Below are positions 42,113-48,948 of a stretch of 64,000 bases of DNA, piece by piece. Below the pieces are notes generated by a model, which worked only from the letters and a program-made list of their open reading frames with translations, ran no database searches and was not told the DNA's origin. The DNA is from Sutcliffiella horikoshii (GTDB lineage: Bacteria; Bacillota; Bacilli; Bacillales; Bacillaceae_I), in assembly GCF_002157855.1 (NCBI RefSeq), contig NZ_CP020880.1:620001-684000 (forward strand). The letters run 5' to 3'. Both the position numbers and the translations under genes were made by a program. The stretch's first letter is position 1; every line of letters begins with the position of its first letter.

Positions 42113-43285
42113 CTACCAAATCATCTCCGCAAATTCTGGGTGGTCGATGAATGGATTGCGGTTTCCTTGATAGTTTTCGAATATAATGTTGTTGCGGCGG
42201 ATTTCTCTTGCGTCCACTGGGTCTTCTGCATGCCATTGCAGCAGGACGGACAGTTTGCCGTGGTAAGGGGCACTACCGTTATTTACTAAGTTATTAATTT
42301 CTAAATCTAGCTCCCCGCTGTCTCCCTCATAGCGAACCGCCATATAGAAGATCATGCGGGCTACGTCGCCTTTTACTTCATCACGTGGTTCCCAAGAATC
42401 ATTGTCATAATAGTTTCCTGGTGCTTCTCCATGCTGGCTTCCACCGTTATCAAAGTCGAGATTTCCTCTGGAGGAGTTAACGGTCACATCCGTTGGGCGA
42501 AGGTGGTGAAGGTCTGTTCCAGGGCCTTGTGATGTACCGAAGTCTCCGTGGGATTTTGCCCAAACGTGCTCGCGGTTCCAGTCATTTACTCCGCCACCGT
42601 TTGTGGTCTTAGATTGAGAACGGCCGGAATAGAGTAAAAGAACATTATTGGTGTTTGCTGGATCTTCATCTGTATTTCGCAACGCATCCCACACTGCACT
42701 ATAGGAGAGTGTCTGGTGATCGTCGATGATGTTATGGAGTGCTATTTTCAATGCGGATCCTGTTTTACCTTCTGCAGAACTGTAATACTCATCGTAGCTT
42801 GGTGGTGGGTCTGTAGGATCAGTAGGGTCCGTTTGTCCTCCATCCACTACCTCAAAAGCAGAAGCATCTTTAACACCTGAATGAGAGAAGTAGGCTGTTA
42901 AAGAACCAGTAACCTTCAATTTTTCCCCCATTAGATCTGAGTTGCTCTTCAATCCATAGTCCGAACGGAAGGAAGATGGAATCTGGACATAAATCATATT
43001 GGATGTGTTTGTTTCAGACGGGCTGTCTGCTAACGCTAATGCGTAGTCATTAGGAAAATTGCTCGTAACAACTGTATTGGTTGCGGTCGGTTGCCCCACT
43101 ACATAGCCTTCGACAGTCTGAGTTGAACCGTTTTGATTGGAGTTTGCTTGACTGACAGTAAACGGAGAGCTCCAAGTACCAGAACCTGCAGCGCTCATCG
43201 TATCAGGTACGGCATGGGAGCATGCTAGGGTAAAAGCAAATAGAAAAATAAATAAGCCGCTAACTTTTTTGTTTAATCGATTCAA
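42113..43285 (-). CDS. Secreted endonuclease I family nuclease (Bsn/YhcR-like)
   Basis: The 390-residue protein has a signal peptide (KKVSGLFIFLFAFTLACSHA), an OB-fold-like DUF6359 region at about 38-150 (TVSQANSNQNGSTQTVEGYV), a Pro/Asp-rich linker, and an endonuclease I domain from about 170: NREHVWAKSHGDF, LHHLRPTDVTVNSSRGN and GDVARMIFYM, with the His-Arg-Asn metal centre of the family. TTG start is chosen because AGGAGG lies at codons 2-3 of the longer ATG frame. A PhoP-type box upstream suggests induction on phosphate starvation. Confidence 0.87.
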   Translation of the reverse strand: MNRLNKKVSGLFIFLFAFTLACSHAVPDTMSAAGSGTWSSPFTVSQANSNQNGSTQTVEGYVVGQPTATNTVVTSNFPNDYALALADSPSETNTSNMIYVQIPSSFRSDYGLKSNSDLMGEKLKVTGSLTAYFSHSGVKDASAFEVVDGGQTDPTDPTDPPPSYDEYYSSAEGKTGSALKIALHNIIDDHQTLSYSAVWDALRNTDEDPANTNNVLLLYSGRSQSKTTNGGGVNDWNREHVWAKSHGDFGTSQGPGTDLHHLRPTDVTVNSSRGNLDFDNGGSQHGEAPGNYYDNDSWEPRDEVKGDVARMIFYMAVRYEGDSGELDLEINNLVNNGSAPYHGKLSVLLQWHAEDPVDAREIRRNNIIFENYQGNRNPFIDHPEFAEMIW

Positions 43286-43339
43286 ACCGTTTCTCCTCCT
43301 CATGGTTGCTTGCTTACATAAATAGCGTACAACACGAGG

Positions 43340-43377
43340 TTTAGAAATTGTGTAAAAATTGTGTAAAAGGCGGTAAA
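43340..43377 (-). promoter_or_regulatory. PhoP-type box upstream of the secreted nuclease
   Basis: On the minus strand four 6-mers are spaced 10-11 bp apart: TTTACC, TTTACA, TTTACA and TCTAAA (plus-strand starts 43372, 43362, 43351, 43340). Two of four match the TT(A/T/C)ACA PhoP repeat exactly. They lie about 55-92 bp before the TTG start. Confidence 0.7.
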
Positions 43378-43403
43378 TGAGGCTTTTAGCATGGGGGAGT
43401 CGT

Positions 43404-43470
43404 GGGGACAGGCACCGTGACCCATTTTTGTCGGGTGAATTACGATTAGTGGGTCGAGGAACCTGTCCCT
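43404..43470. repeat. Interspersed repeat doublet 12/13
   Basis: The left arm at 43404-43430 reads GGGGACAGGCACCGTGACCC; the right arm at 43449-43470 reads TGGGTCGAGGAACCTGTCCC. The inward TGGGTC ends are 18 bp apart. The right arm supplies the last seven codons and the stop of the DnaA-N gene. Confidence 0.85.
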
Positions 43471-43811
43471 TCTAACCTCCTCAACCTTTCCTCTAGTGCC
43501 TTCATACTTTTTTCCAGGTCCGTCACTTTTTTTCTTAATGTGTCCATGTCGTCGACGGACCCTATTAGGCTGTCTTTCGATTTTACTTCAAAGTAGATCT
43601 CGTATGTCTGTCCTGTGATGACCTTCACTGTATGGAAAATAAGATCTATATATTGCTTTTCAAGCCAATCGCGTTGATATTCGTTATCGCAGTAAATGAT
43701 TAGATCATCCTCATTAATGGCAGCCAGCGTATTCTCAATCCAGGTTTTATATGATTGTTTTTCCATCTCTTCTCTAAGTCGCTCTTTAACGCTTGTCCAG
43801 ATTTGTGACAT
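43446..43811 (-). CDS. Stand-alone DnaA domain I-like protein
   Basis: The 121-residue protein begins IWTSVKERLREEMEKQSYKT and continues WIENTLAAINEDDLIIYCDN then EYQRDWLEKQYIDLI, the pattern of the DnaA N-terminal domain (domain I). A short coiled coil follows (LRKKVTDLEKSMKALEERLRR). There is no AAA+ domain or DNA-binding domain IV. The last residues GTGSSTH are encoded by an interspersed repeat. Domain I mediates DnaA self-assembly and contacts with DnaB or regulators, so this protein could modulate initiation, but that is inference. Confidence 0.8.
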   Translation of the reverse strand: MSQIWTSVKERLREEMEKQSYKTWIENTLAAINEDDLIIYCDNEYQRDWLEKQYIDLIFHTVKVITGQTYEIYFEVKSKDSLIGSVDDMDTLRKKVTDLEKSMKALEERLRRLEGTGSSTH

Positions 43812-43906
43812 GATATCACTCCTTATAACAATTCCTCTAGTGTGAAAAGCTCGCTTTCTAGCTTAGGTTGGTTTTTAATTATAAGTATTACTTTAGTTGG
43901 TTGCAA

Positions 43907-43933
43907 GGGGACAGACATGGCGACCTAATTTTA
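43907..43933 (-). repeat. Interspersed repeat copy 14 (degenerate)
   Basis: The plus strand reads GGGGACAGACATGGCGACCT followed by AATTTTA, upstream of the DnaA-N gene. Confidence 0.75.
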
Positions 43934-43946
43934 CCTGTTAAGGAAA

Positions 43947-43982
43947 CATAAAGAGACATGTCGATTTAACATGTCTCTTTGT
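43947..43982. terminator. Hairpin terminator
   Basis: AAAGAGACATGT and ACATGTCTCTTT form a perfect 12-bp stem with a 6-base loop, followed by GTGTT. It lies after the Ltp gene on the minus strand. Confidence 0.75.
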
Positions 43983-44026
43983 GTTAGTAGGTAGAGGAAC
44001 TGAAACCTATATTCACCATAACAAAA

Positions 44027-44929
44027 CTACAATCCGACTTCATCCACCGCATAAGTAGCATCCTCATTACTGAATCCTTCAAATTCTAGCTGTTGGATTA
44101 AGCCGCTTCTTGAGAATGCAGTGTAATCAAGGTAGTCTTGTGCCATTATAACTGCTTGGGCTCTCCAGTCTACTTGGAGATTATCTACTGCATAAGTAGC
44201 ATCTGCATTGCTGAACCCTTCAAACTCAAGCTGTTGGATCAAGCCAGTTCTTGAGAATGCACTGTAGTCCAGGTAATCTTGAGCTGTTTGGACTGCTTGG
44301 GCTTGCCAGTCTACTTGAAGCTTATCAACGGCATAAGTAGCATCAGCATTACCGAACCCCTCATATTCTAACTGAGCAATTAAGCCGGGTCTTGAAAATG
44401 ATGTATAGTTAAGGTAATCTTGTGCCATTTGAACTGCTTGGGTTTGTGACATTGTTTCTGCATTTCTTGCTGCTTCCTCGGCCTCTTTTTTAGCTTGTTC
44501 TTCTGCCTCTTTCTTGGCCTGTTCTTCGGCTTCAATCTTAGCTTGCTCTTCTGCCTCTATCTTGGCCTGCTCTTCGGCCTCTTTCTTGGCTTGTTCTTCC
44601 GCATCTATCTTAGCTTGCTCTTCTGCCTCTTTCTTGGCTTGTTCTTCCGCATCTATCTTAGCTTGCTCTTCGGCCTCATTCTTAGCTTCTTCTTCAGCTT
44701 GTTCCTCTGTCTCTATTACTTCGCTCTTTACTGCAATCTCCTTTGTGGGTGGTGTGGTTATTCCAAATAAAATGAAAAATGCTACTGTTGCAGTTCCAAA
44801 ATAAATCACCACATACTTTCTTTTTCTTTTGGCTTCGGGAGACCACGATAAAACTATACCGGGCTTAATCATGCCAATAACAAATGCTAAGAATGAAATA
44901 AGAGATAAAATTAAGAAGAAATCATCCAT
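44027..44929 (-). CDS. Membrane-anchored triple Ltp-domain protein
   Basis: The 300-residue protein has two N-terminal membrane helices (LILSLISFLAFVIGMIKPG and YFGTATVAFFILFGI). A linker with nine EEQA units of 8 residues (EEQAKKEA, EEQAKIDA, EEQAKIEA) follows at about 80-155, then three 45-residue Ltp (PF07553) repeats, each AVxMAQDYLxYxxFSR, LIxQLExEGF and DATYAVD. Ltp proteins of Streptococcus phage TP-J34 block DNA injection of superinfecting phage. The helix pair is an Ltp HTH-like unit. The orientation and rod-like linker suit an extracellular display. Confidence 0.85.
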   Translation of the reverse strand: MDDFFLILSLISFLAFVIGMIKPGIVLSWSPEAKRKRKYVVIYFGTATVAFFILFGITTPPTKEIAVKSEVIETEEQAEEEAKNEAEEQAKIDAEEQAKKEAEEQAKIDAEEQAKKEAEEQAKIEAEEQAKIEAEEQAKKEAEEQAKKEAEEAARNAETMSQTQAVQMAQDYLNYTSFSRPGLIAQLEYEGFGNADATYAVDKLQVDWQAQAVQTAQDYLDYSAFSRTGLIQQLEFEGFSNADATYAVDNLQVDWRAQAVIMAQDYLDYTAFSRSGLIQQLEFEGFSNEDATYAVDEVGL

Positions 44930-45002
44930 CCGTTCCCCTCCTAACGATTAATATATATACCAATATACGTTAATGTCTTTCGGGATATGAAAAGACGGGT
45001 AG

Positions 45003-45145
45003 AGGGGACAGGCACGCCGGCCCATTTTTTTATCTTGAACGATATACGAAAGAGACATAGGGGGCAACTTGTCTCTTTCGTGCGGTGAGGGATAGAGGGT
45101 ATTCCCTCGATTGCTGGATATTTGTGGGTCGAGGAATCTGTCCCC
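45003..45145. repeat. Interspersed repeat doublet 15/16
   Basis: The left arm at 45003-45031 reads GGGGACAGGCACGCCGGCCC; the right arm at 45124-45145 reads TGGGTCGAGGAATCTGTCCC. Between them is another perfect hairpin at 45047-45080 (CGAAAGAGACA / TTGTCTCTTTCG). The right arm touches the stop of the GNAT gene. Confidence 0.82.
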
Positions 45146-45146
45146 T

Positions 45147-45590
45147 CTACACAAGTTCTAAATTATAGTGGTAAAACTCCTCATCTCTCTTGTATCCATT
45201 TTTCTCATATAAGCGCTGAGCTGCTTCATTATCAGGTGTTGTTTCCAACGTTATACTTTTAGCACCTGTCTCACTAGCAAACTCCTTTGCTTTCTGTAAA
45301 AGTTGTTCCCCGACTCCTTGTTTTCTCGCCTTAGCATCTACAAACATGTCATTTAAGATCCACGCTCGTTTCATTGAAATGGATGAAAAGGTGGGATAGA
45401 GTTGGGTGAACCCGACGTATTCGTGGTTAGATTTTGCTATGAATATAACGGAATCCTCGTTTTCTAAGCGACTCTTTATAAAAGCCTTCGCTCCATCTAG
45501 ATCAGTTGTTTGTTGATAGAAAGTGCGATACCTATTAAATAATTGGGCAACAGCTTCTAAATCTTTTATGGTAGCTTGATAGATCTCCAT
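45147..45590 (-). CDS. GNAT N-acetyltransferase
   Basis: The 147-residue protein has the pattern MFVDAKARKQGVGEQLLQKA (acetyl-CoA loop) and PDNEAAQRLYEKNGYKRDEEFYHY. This matches small YvbK/YkkB-like acetyltransferases. The TAG stop is within the TAGAGGGG end of an interspersed repeat. ATG after GGGAG. Confidence 0.87.
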   Translation of the reverse strand: MEIYQATIKDLEAVAQLFNRYRTFYQQTTDLDGAKAFIKSRLENEDSVIFIAKSNHEYVGFTQLYPTFSSISMKRAWILNDMFVDAKARKQGVGEQLLQKAKEFASETGAKSITLETTPDNEAAQRLYEKNGYKRDEEFYHYNLELV

Positions 45591-45745
45591 TTTTTGTTAT
45601 CTCCCTTGCTTTAGATTAGTTCTATTTTATCGATTTGGTGGCGATATTTACATAATCATTTGAAGGTATTTCATTCAATTGGCTTGTAATTTTATTATAA
45701 TAATAGAATATTACTTTAATTTTAAAAGGTAGGATGGGAAGTAGC

Positions 45746-46168
45746 ATGGATGAGATAGATCAAAGTATTCTTCGTCATCTTCAAGAAAATGCTAGAATGT
45801 CGATGACAGAACTGGGTAAGAGGGTTGGGCTTTCCACGCCGGCAACCAATGAACGGGTGAAAAAGCTTGAAGATAAAGAGGTGATAATGGGGTACAGAGC
45901 GATTGTGGATCCCGAGAAACTTGATAAGAATGTGACAGCCTTTATTCTCTTTGATACCAAACAAGGGAAGAAGTTTAGAGACCTTTGCAGGGAGCATCCG
46001 GTTGTGGTGGAGTGCCATCGACTGGCAGGTCAGTATAGTTATTTGGTGAAAGTAGTGGGGGAATCGGTTAAAGAGCTCGAGGAATTCATTGATGCGACTT
46101 TGCCGTTTGGTGAGCCGTCTACTTTGATTAAGTTGTCTTCTGTGGTGGAGTTTAAACCGGTGGTGTAG
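45746..46168 (+). CDS. Lrp/AsnC family transcriptional regulator
   Basis: The 140-residue protein has the N-terminal HTH IDQSILRHLQENARMSMTEL followed by GKRVGLSTPATNERVKKLED, and a RAM ligand domain (GYRAIVDPEKL, VVECHRLAGQYSYLVKVVG). Members respond to amino acids. It is unlinked to a biosynthetic gene here. The ATG at 45746 is chosen for its place after GGATGGG. Confidence 0.88.
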   Translation: MDEIDQSILRHLQENARMSMTELGKRVGLSTPATNERVKKLEDKEVIMGYRAIVDPEKLDKNVTAFILFDTKQGKKFRDLCREHPVVVECHRLAGQYSYLVKVVGESVKELEEFIDATLPFGEPSTLIKLSSVVEFKPVV

Positions 46169-46170
46169 AT

Positions 46171-46192
46171 GGGGACAGGTTCCATGACCTGT
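46171..46192 (-). repeat. Interspersed repeat copy 17
   Basis: The plus strand reads GGGGACAGGTTCCATGACCT, 2 bp after the Lrp stop. Confidence 0.8.
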
Positions 46193-46369
46193 TTATAGTG
46201 TACGTTTCACTTCTCTCTCATCTATTGTTGTTTTATGGAAGTCTAGCTAAAAGGATATTTGGTAGGGGAGATGGATTATTTATTGGAAAAAGGGATTAGT
46301 AGAAGTATTTATTACTAGTATTTTCGGATAAAATAGAATGGTATACAATAAATACTAGGGGTGAAGAGT

Positions 46370-46783
46370 TTGTCTGTAGATGTTTATCTTGTATTTGATG
46401 GGAATTGTAGAGAAGCGGTTGAATTTTATGCAAAGGTATTTCAAGCAGAGGCACCGCAGATTATGACTTTTGGCGAAAGCCCGCAACATCCGGATTATCC
46501 TCTTCCAGAGGAGGCGAAAGAACGCATCATGCATACCCGTCTCTCTATAGATGGAAGCAATGTGATGTTCTCCGATACCTTCCCAGGGCAAGAATATATT
46601 CAAGGCAACAATGTTACACTGGCTTTGGTAAGTCACAACACAGATGACTTAACTTCATGGTTTGAACAATTGAAAGAAGGCGGCAAAGTAGACATGGAAC
46701 TGCAAGAAACCTTCTGGAGCAAGCTTTACGGGCAAGTCACAGATAAATTTGGCGTGCACTGGCAATTGAATTATGAAAATTAA
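46370..46783 (+). CDS. VOC protein, PhnB-like
   Basis: The 137-residue protein has the PhnB/DUF899-like opening VYLVFDGNCREAVEFYAKVF, the variable EAPQIMTFGESP, and KFGVHWQLNYEN, as in DUF3303-like glyoxalase superfamily proteins. No catalytic function is known for most members. TTG start, as AGGGGTG lies 6 bases upstream. Confidence 0.83.
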   Translation: MSVDVYLVFDGNCREAVEFYAKVFQAEAPQIMTFGESPQHPDYPLPEEAKERIMHTRLSIDGSNVMFSDTFPGQEYIQGNNVTLALVSHNTDDLTSWFEQLKEGGKVDMELQETFWSKLYGQVTDKFGVHWQLNYEN

Positions 46784-46793
46784 TATTTAATAG

Positions 46794-46822
46794 AATGTCT
46801 TCGTAATCTGAAGGCATTTTTT
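46794..46822 (+). terminator. Terminator after PhnB-like gene
   Basis: AATGTCTTC and GAAGGCATT form a stem followed by TTTTTGTTG. Confidence 0.75.
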
Positions 46823-46866
46823 TGTTGTGGAAACATTCCAGGTGCCTTTCCCTATAATTCTTTCCC

Positions 46867-46921
46867 TTGACAATAAAAACCAGTTGTTTATAATTTAATT
46901 AGTTAAGTAATTACTTAAATA
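46867..46921 (+). promoter_or_regulatory. SdpRI-like promoter and operator
   Basis: A consensus -35 TTGACA (46867-46872) and -10 TATAAT (46889-46894) with 16 bp spacing are followed by the perfect 16-bp palindrome TTAAGTAATTACTTAA (46903-46918) and a further half site ACTTAAG. The palindrome would be the operator for the ArsR-family gene. Confidence 0.82.
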
Positions 46922-46942
46922 CTTAAGGTGGAGGTCAAGTAG

Positions 46943-47227
46943 TTGGGCATCAATGGATTGTTTAAAGCGTTATCTGATGAAAACAGAAGAAAAATATTGG
47001 ATCTTTTGAAGGAGGGAGATTTAACTGCAGGTGAGATTGCAGACCATTTTGAGATGAGTAAAGCTGGGATTTCGCAGCATTTGTCTGTACTTAAAAATGC
47101 AGATTTAGTTTACGCAGTGAAAAGGGGGCAGTATGTGTACTATTCGTTAAATGCAACTGTATTTCAAGAGGTGCTGAAGTGGGTTGTTCAATTTCAGTCA
47201 CCATCAAAGGGGGAAAATGAAAGATGA
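46943..47227 (+). CDS. ArsR-family repressor, SdpR-like
   Basis: The 94-residue protein has a winged helix: FKALSDENRRKILDLLKEGD then LTAGEIADHFEMSKAGISQH and LSVLKNADLVYAVKRGQYVY. No CXXCX metal motif is present. SdpR of B. subtilis represses the sdpRI operon until SdpI is occupied by the SdpC toxin. TTG start after GGTGGAGG. It overlaps the next gene by 4 bp. Confidence 0.87.
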   Translation: MGINGLFKALSDENRRKILDLLKEGDLTAGEIADHFEMSKAGISQHLSVLKNADLVYAVKRGQYVYYSLNATVFQEVLKWVVQFQSPSKGENER

Positions 47228-47793
47228 AAAAGCTGGGTATGTTTATGTTAGTTGTCGTTTCTTTTGCTGTGAGCATTTTTGTATTGTTTAGTGGTGGAAT
47301 GGATGCAGCGGCTGAAGGGATGGTTGTTACCTTATTTAGCATTCCATTTGCGATGGGTTTGGTTATCATCAGCTTTTTGGCAATACCTAAACAGAGTGAA
47401 TTTGAACGGTATCGAAAAGGATTGGAAAGTATATTTTTTGTATTGATTCTTGTTCTGACCATCATTCATAGTGGCTTGGTATTTTATCTCATGGATAGTG
47501 GATTTCCTATCATGATGCTTGTTCCACTTGGTGTGGGACTTGTACTAATTGCCACTGCCAATACACTTCCAAGATTTCAACTAGAGACTCCTCCTGCATC
47601 CTCGGAATACACACAATCAACTCATAACGTTTGGAACAAAGGATTGCGACCTTTCTCGCGTCCGCTAATTATTGGGGGACTTGCGATGTTATTGTGCACT
47701 TTCCTTCCGCAGCATCTCATTTTGATTGGGTTTTTGACTGTTTTGGCTTGTACGTTACTTACAGCGGTATACTTTGCGATTCGGACTTCATAA
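47224..47793 (+). CDS. SdpI-like membrane protein
   Basis: The 189-residue protein has about six membrane helices. The end VWNKGLRPFSRPLIIGG recalls the W..T.RFSG...GG motif of SdpI, although the motif is diverged. SdpI confers immunity to the SdpC cannibalism toxin and signals to SdpR. No toxin gene is present here, so it may be an orphan immunity and sensing pair. Coupled to the ArsR gene. Confidence 0.72.
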   Translation: MKKLGMFMLVVVSFAVSIFVLFSGGMDAAAEGMVVTLFSIPFAMGLVIISFLAIPKQSEFERYRKGLESIFFVLILVLTIIHSGLVFYLMDSGFPIMMLVPLGVGLVLIATANTLPRFQLETPPASSEYTQSTHNVWNKGLRPFSRPLIIGGLAMLLCTFLPQHLILIGFLTVLACTLLTAVYFAIRTS

Positions 47794-47805
47794 AAAAGAG
47801 TTAAA

Positions 47806-47897
47806 GGGACAGGTTGCTCGACTCGTTTATAGTAGGACGAAACGCCTGGCCCTTCTGCTTAAGCAAAATGGGTCAGCGTGCCTGTCCCCTCAGCCCT
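47806..47897. repeat. Interspersed repeat doublet 18/19
   Basis: The left arm at 47806-47826 reads GGGACAGGTTGCTCGACTC; the right arm at 47869-47897 reads TGGGTCAGCGTGCCTGTCCC followed by CTCAGCCC. It lies between the SdpI-like stop and the CDF stop. Confidence 0.85.
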
Positions 47898-48767
47898 TTA
47901 GTTTGGTTCCACATGTACATGCACATCATGAACACTATGTTCCTTCATTAAAATTGTTTCCACACGAGTTGCAATATCATGTGCCTCGACAATATCCAGG
48001 GTGGATTTTACCAGAATGACGACGTCTATCACTTCGTTGTTTCCGTAGTTACGTCCTCGGATTTCTTTCACACCTTTTACCCCGTCAAGTTGTAGGATGA
48101 TAGTTCGGTAGTGTTGAATCTTCTCTTCATCAAACCCATCAGATAGCTCATGGGAAGCTTCACGAAAAATTCCCCATGCAGTTTGGCAGATCAACAAACC
48201 AACAATAATGGCAGTCACCGTGTCTAACCAAGGCATATTTAGTTGAGAGCCGACTATCCCAATCGCAGCCCCTATACTAACCCACGCGTCGGAGATATTA
48301 TCTTTTGCCGCGGCCATCACGGACTTACTTTGAATTTTTAAAGCAAGCTTCTTGTTATAGCGGTATACCAAGTACATGACAACAGCGGAAAAAACAGCAA
48401 CATATGCTGCCATCACATCTGGGGCTTCATTGCCTCCTTCAAACATAGTGCGAAAAGCATCTAAGACCACTTGAATTCCGACTGCTGCCATAATAAAAGA
48501 AGCAATCATAGCGGCAATGGTCTCACTTTTCCAATGGCCATAACCATGATCTTTATCTGGAGGTCTTTGTGAGAGTTTAAGTCCTATGAGAACTGCAAGA
48601 GATGCGATGATATCGGTTGTATTGTTAAGTCCATCTGCTTTTAAGGCAGCGGAGTTCGTCATAAACCCAACCGCCAACTTCAAAATGGACAAACATATGT
48701 ATGCAATAATGCTGATGATAGCTCCGCGTTCACCTAGTTTAAGATTATTATATTTTTCTTGTTCCAT
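47898..48767 (-). CDS. Cation diffusion facilitator (CDF) exporter
   Basis: The 289-residue protein has six membrane helices in the first 210 residues, with metal-site motifs ALKADGLNNTTD (D-x3-D on helix II) and VSIGAAIG in helix V, and a cytoplasmic ferredoxin-like C-terminal domain (GVKGVKEIRGRNYGNNEVID and HVHVEPN). CDFs export divalent cations such as Zn, Mn, Co or Fe against protons. The ATG follows GGGAGGAAA; the longer frame would start MGQRACPYT in a repeat. The arms that flank the gene are perfect complements. Confidence 0.88.
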   Translation of the reverse strand: MEQEKYNNLKLGERGAIISIIAYICLSILKLAVGFMTNSAALKADGLNNTTDIIASLAVLIGLKLSQRPPDKDHGYGHWKSETIAAMIASFIMAAVGIQVVLDAFRTMFEGGNEAPDVMAAYVAVFSAVVMYLVYRYNKKLALKIQSKSVMAAAKDNISDAWVSIGAAIGIVGSQLNMPWLDTVTAIIVGLLICQTAWGIFREASHELSDGFDEEKIQHYRTIILQLDGVKGVKEIRGRNYGNNEVIDVVILVKSTLDIVEAHDIATRVETILMKEHSVHDVHVHVEPN

Positions 48768-48901
48768 TGGTTTTCCTCCCTGATTTGCACTTACATATAA
48801 TAGCAAGCGGGAATCGAGTGGGTCTAGAGCAACCTTTTTGCCCTGCGGTATATGAATGGGAGGATTGCAAATAAGTTGAATGAGGGAAAAATTTGGGGTG
48901 T

Positions 48902-48948
48902 AGGGACAGGCACGCTGACCCACTCGTGGGTCGCCGTGCCTGTCCCTA
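48902..48948. repeat. Interspersed repeat doublet 20 (perfect hairpin)
   Basis: GGGACAGGCACGCTGACCCA (48903-48922) and TGGGTCGCCGTGCCTGTCCC (48927-48946) are separated by 4 bases. The unit directly abuts the histidine kinase stop codon. Confidence 0.9.

Noticed and set aside
47774-48019. Frame overlapping SdpI-like and CDF ends
   Set aside because: It is antisense to the CDF gene and runs through a repeat doublet.
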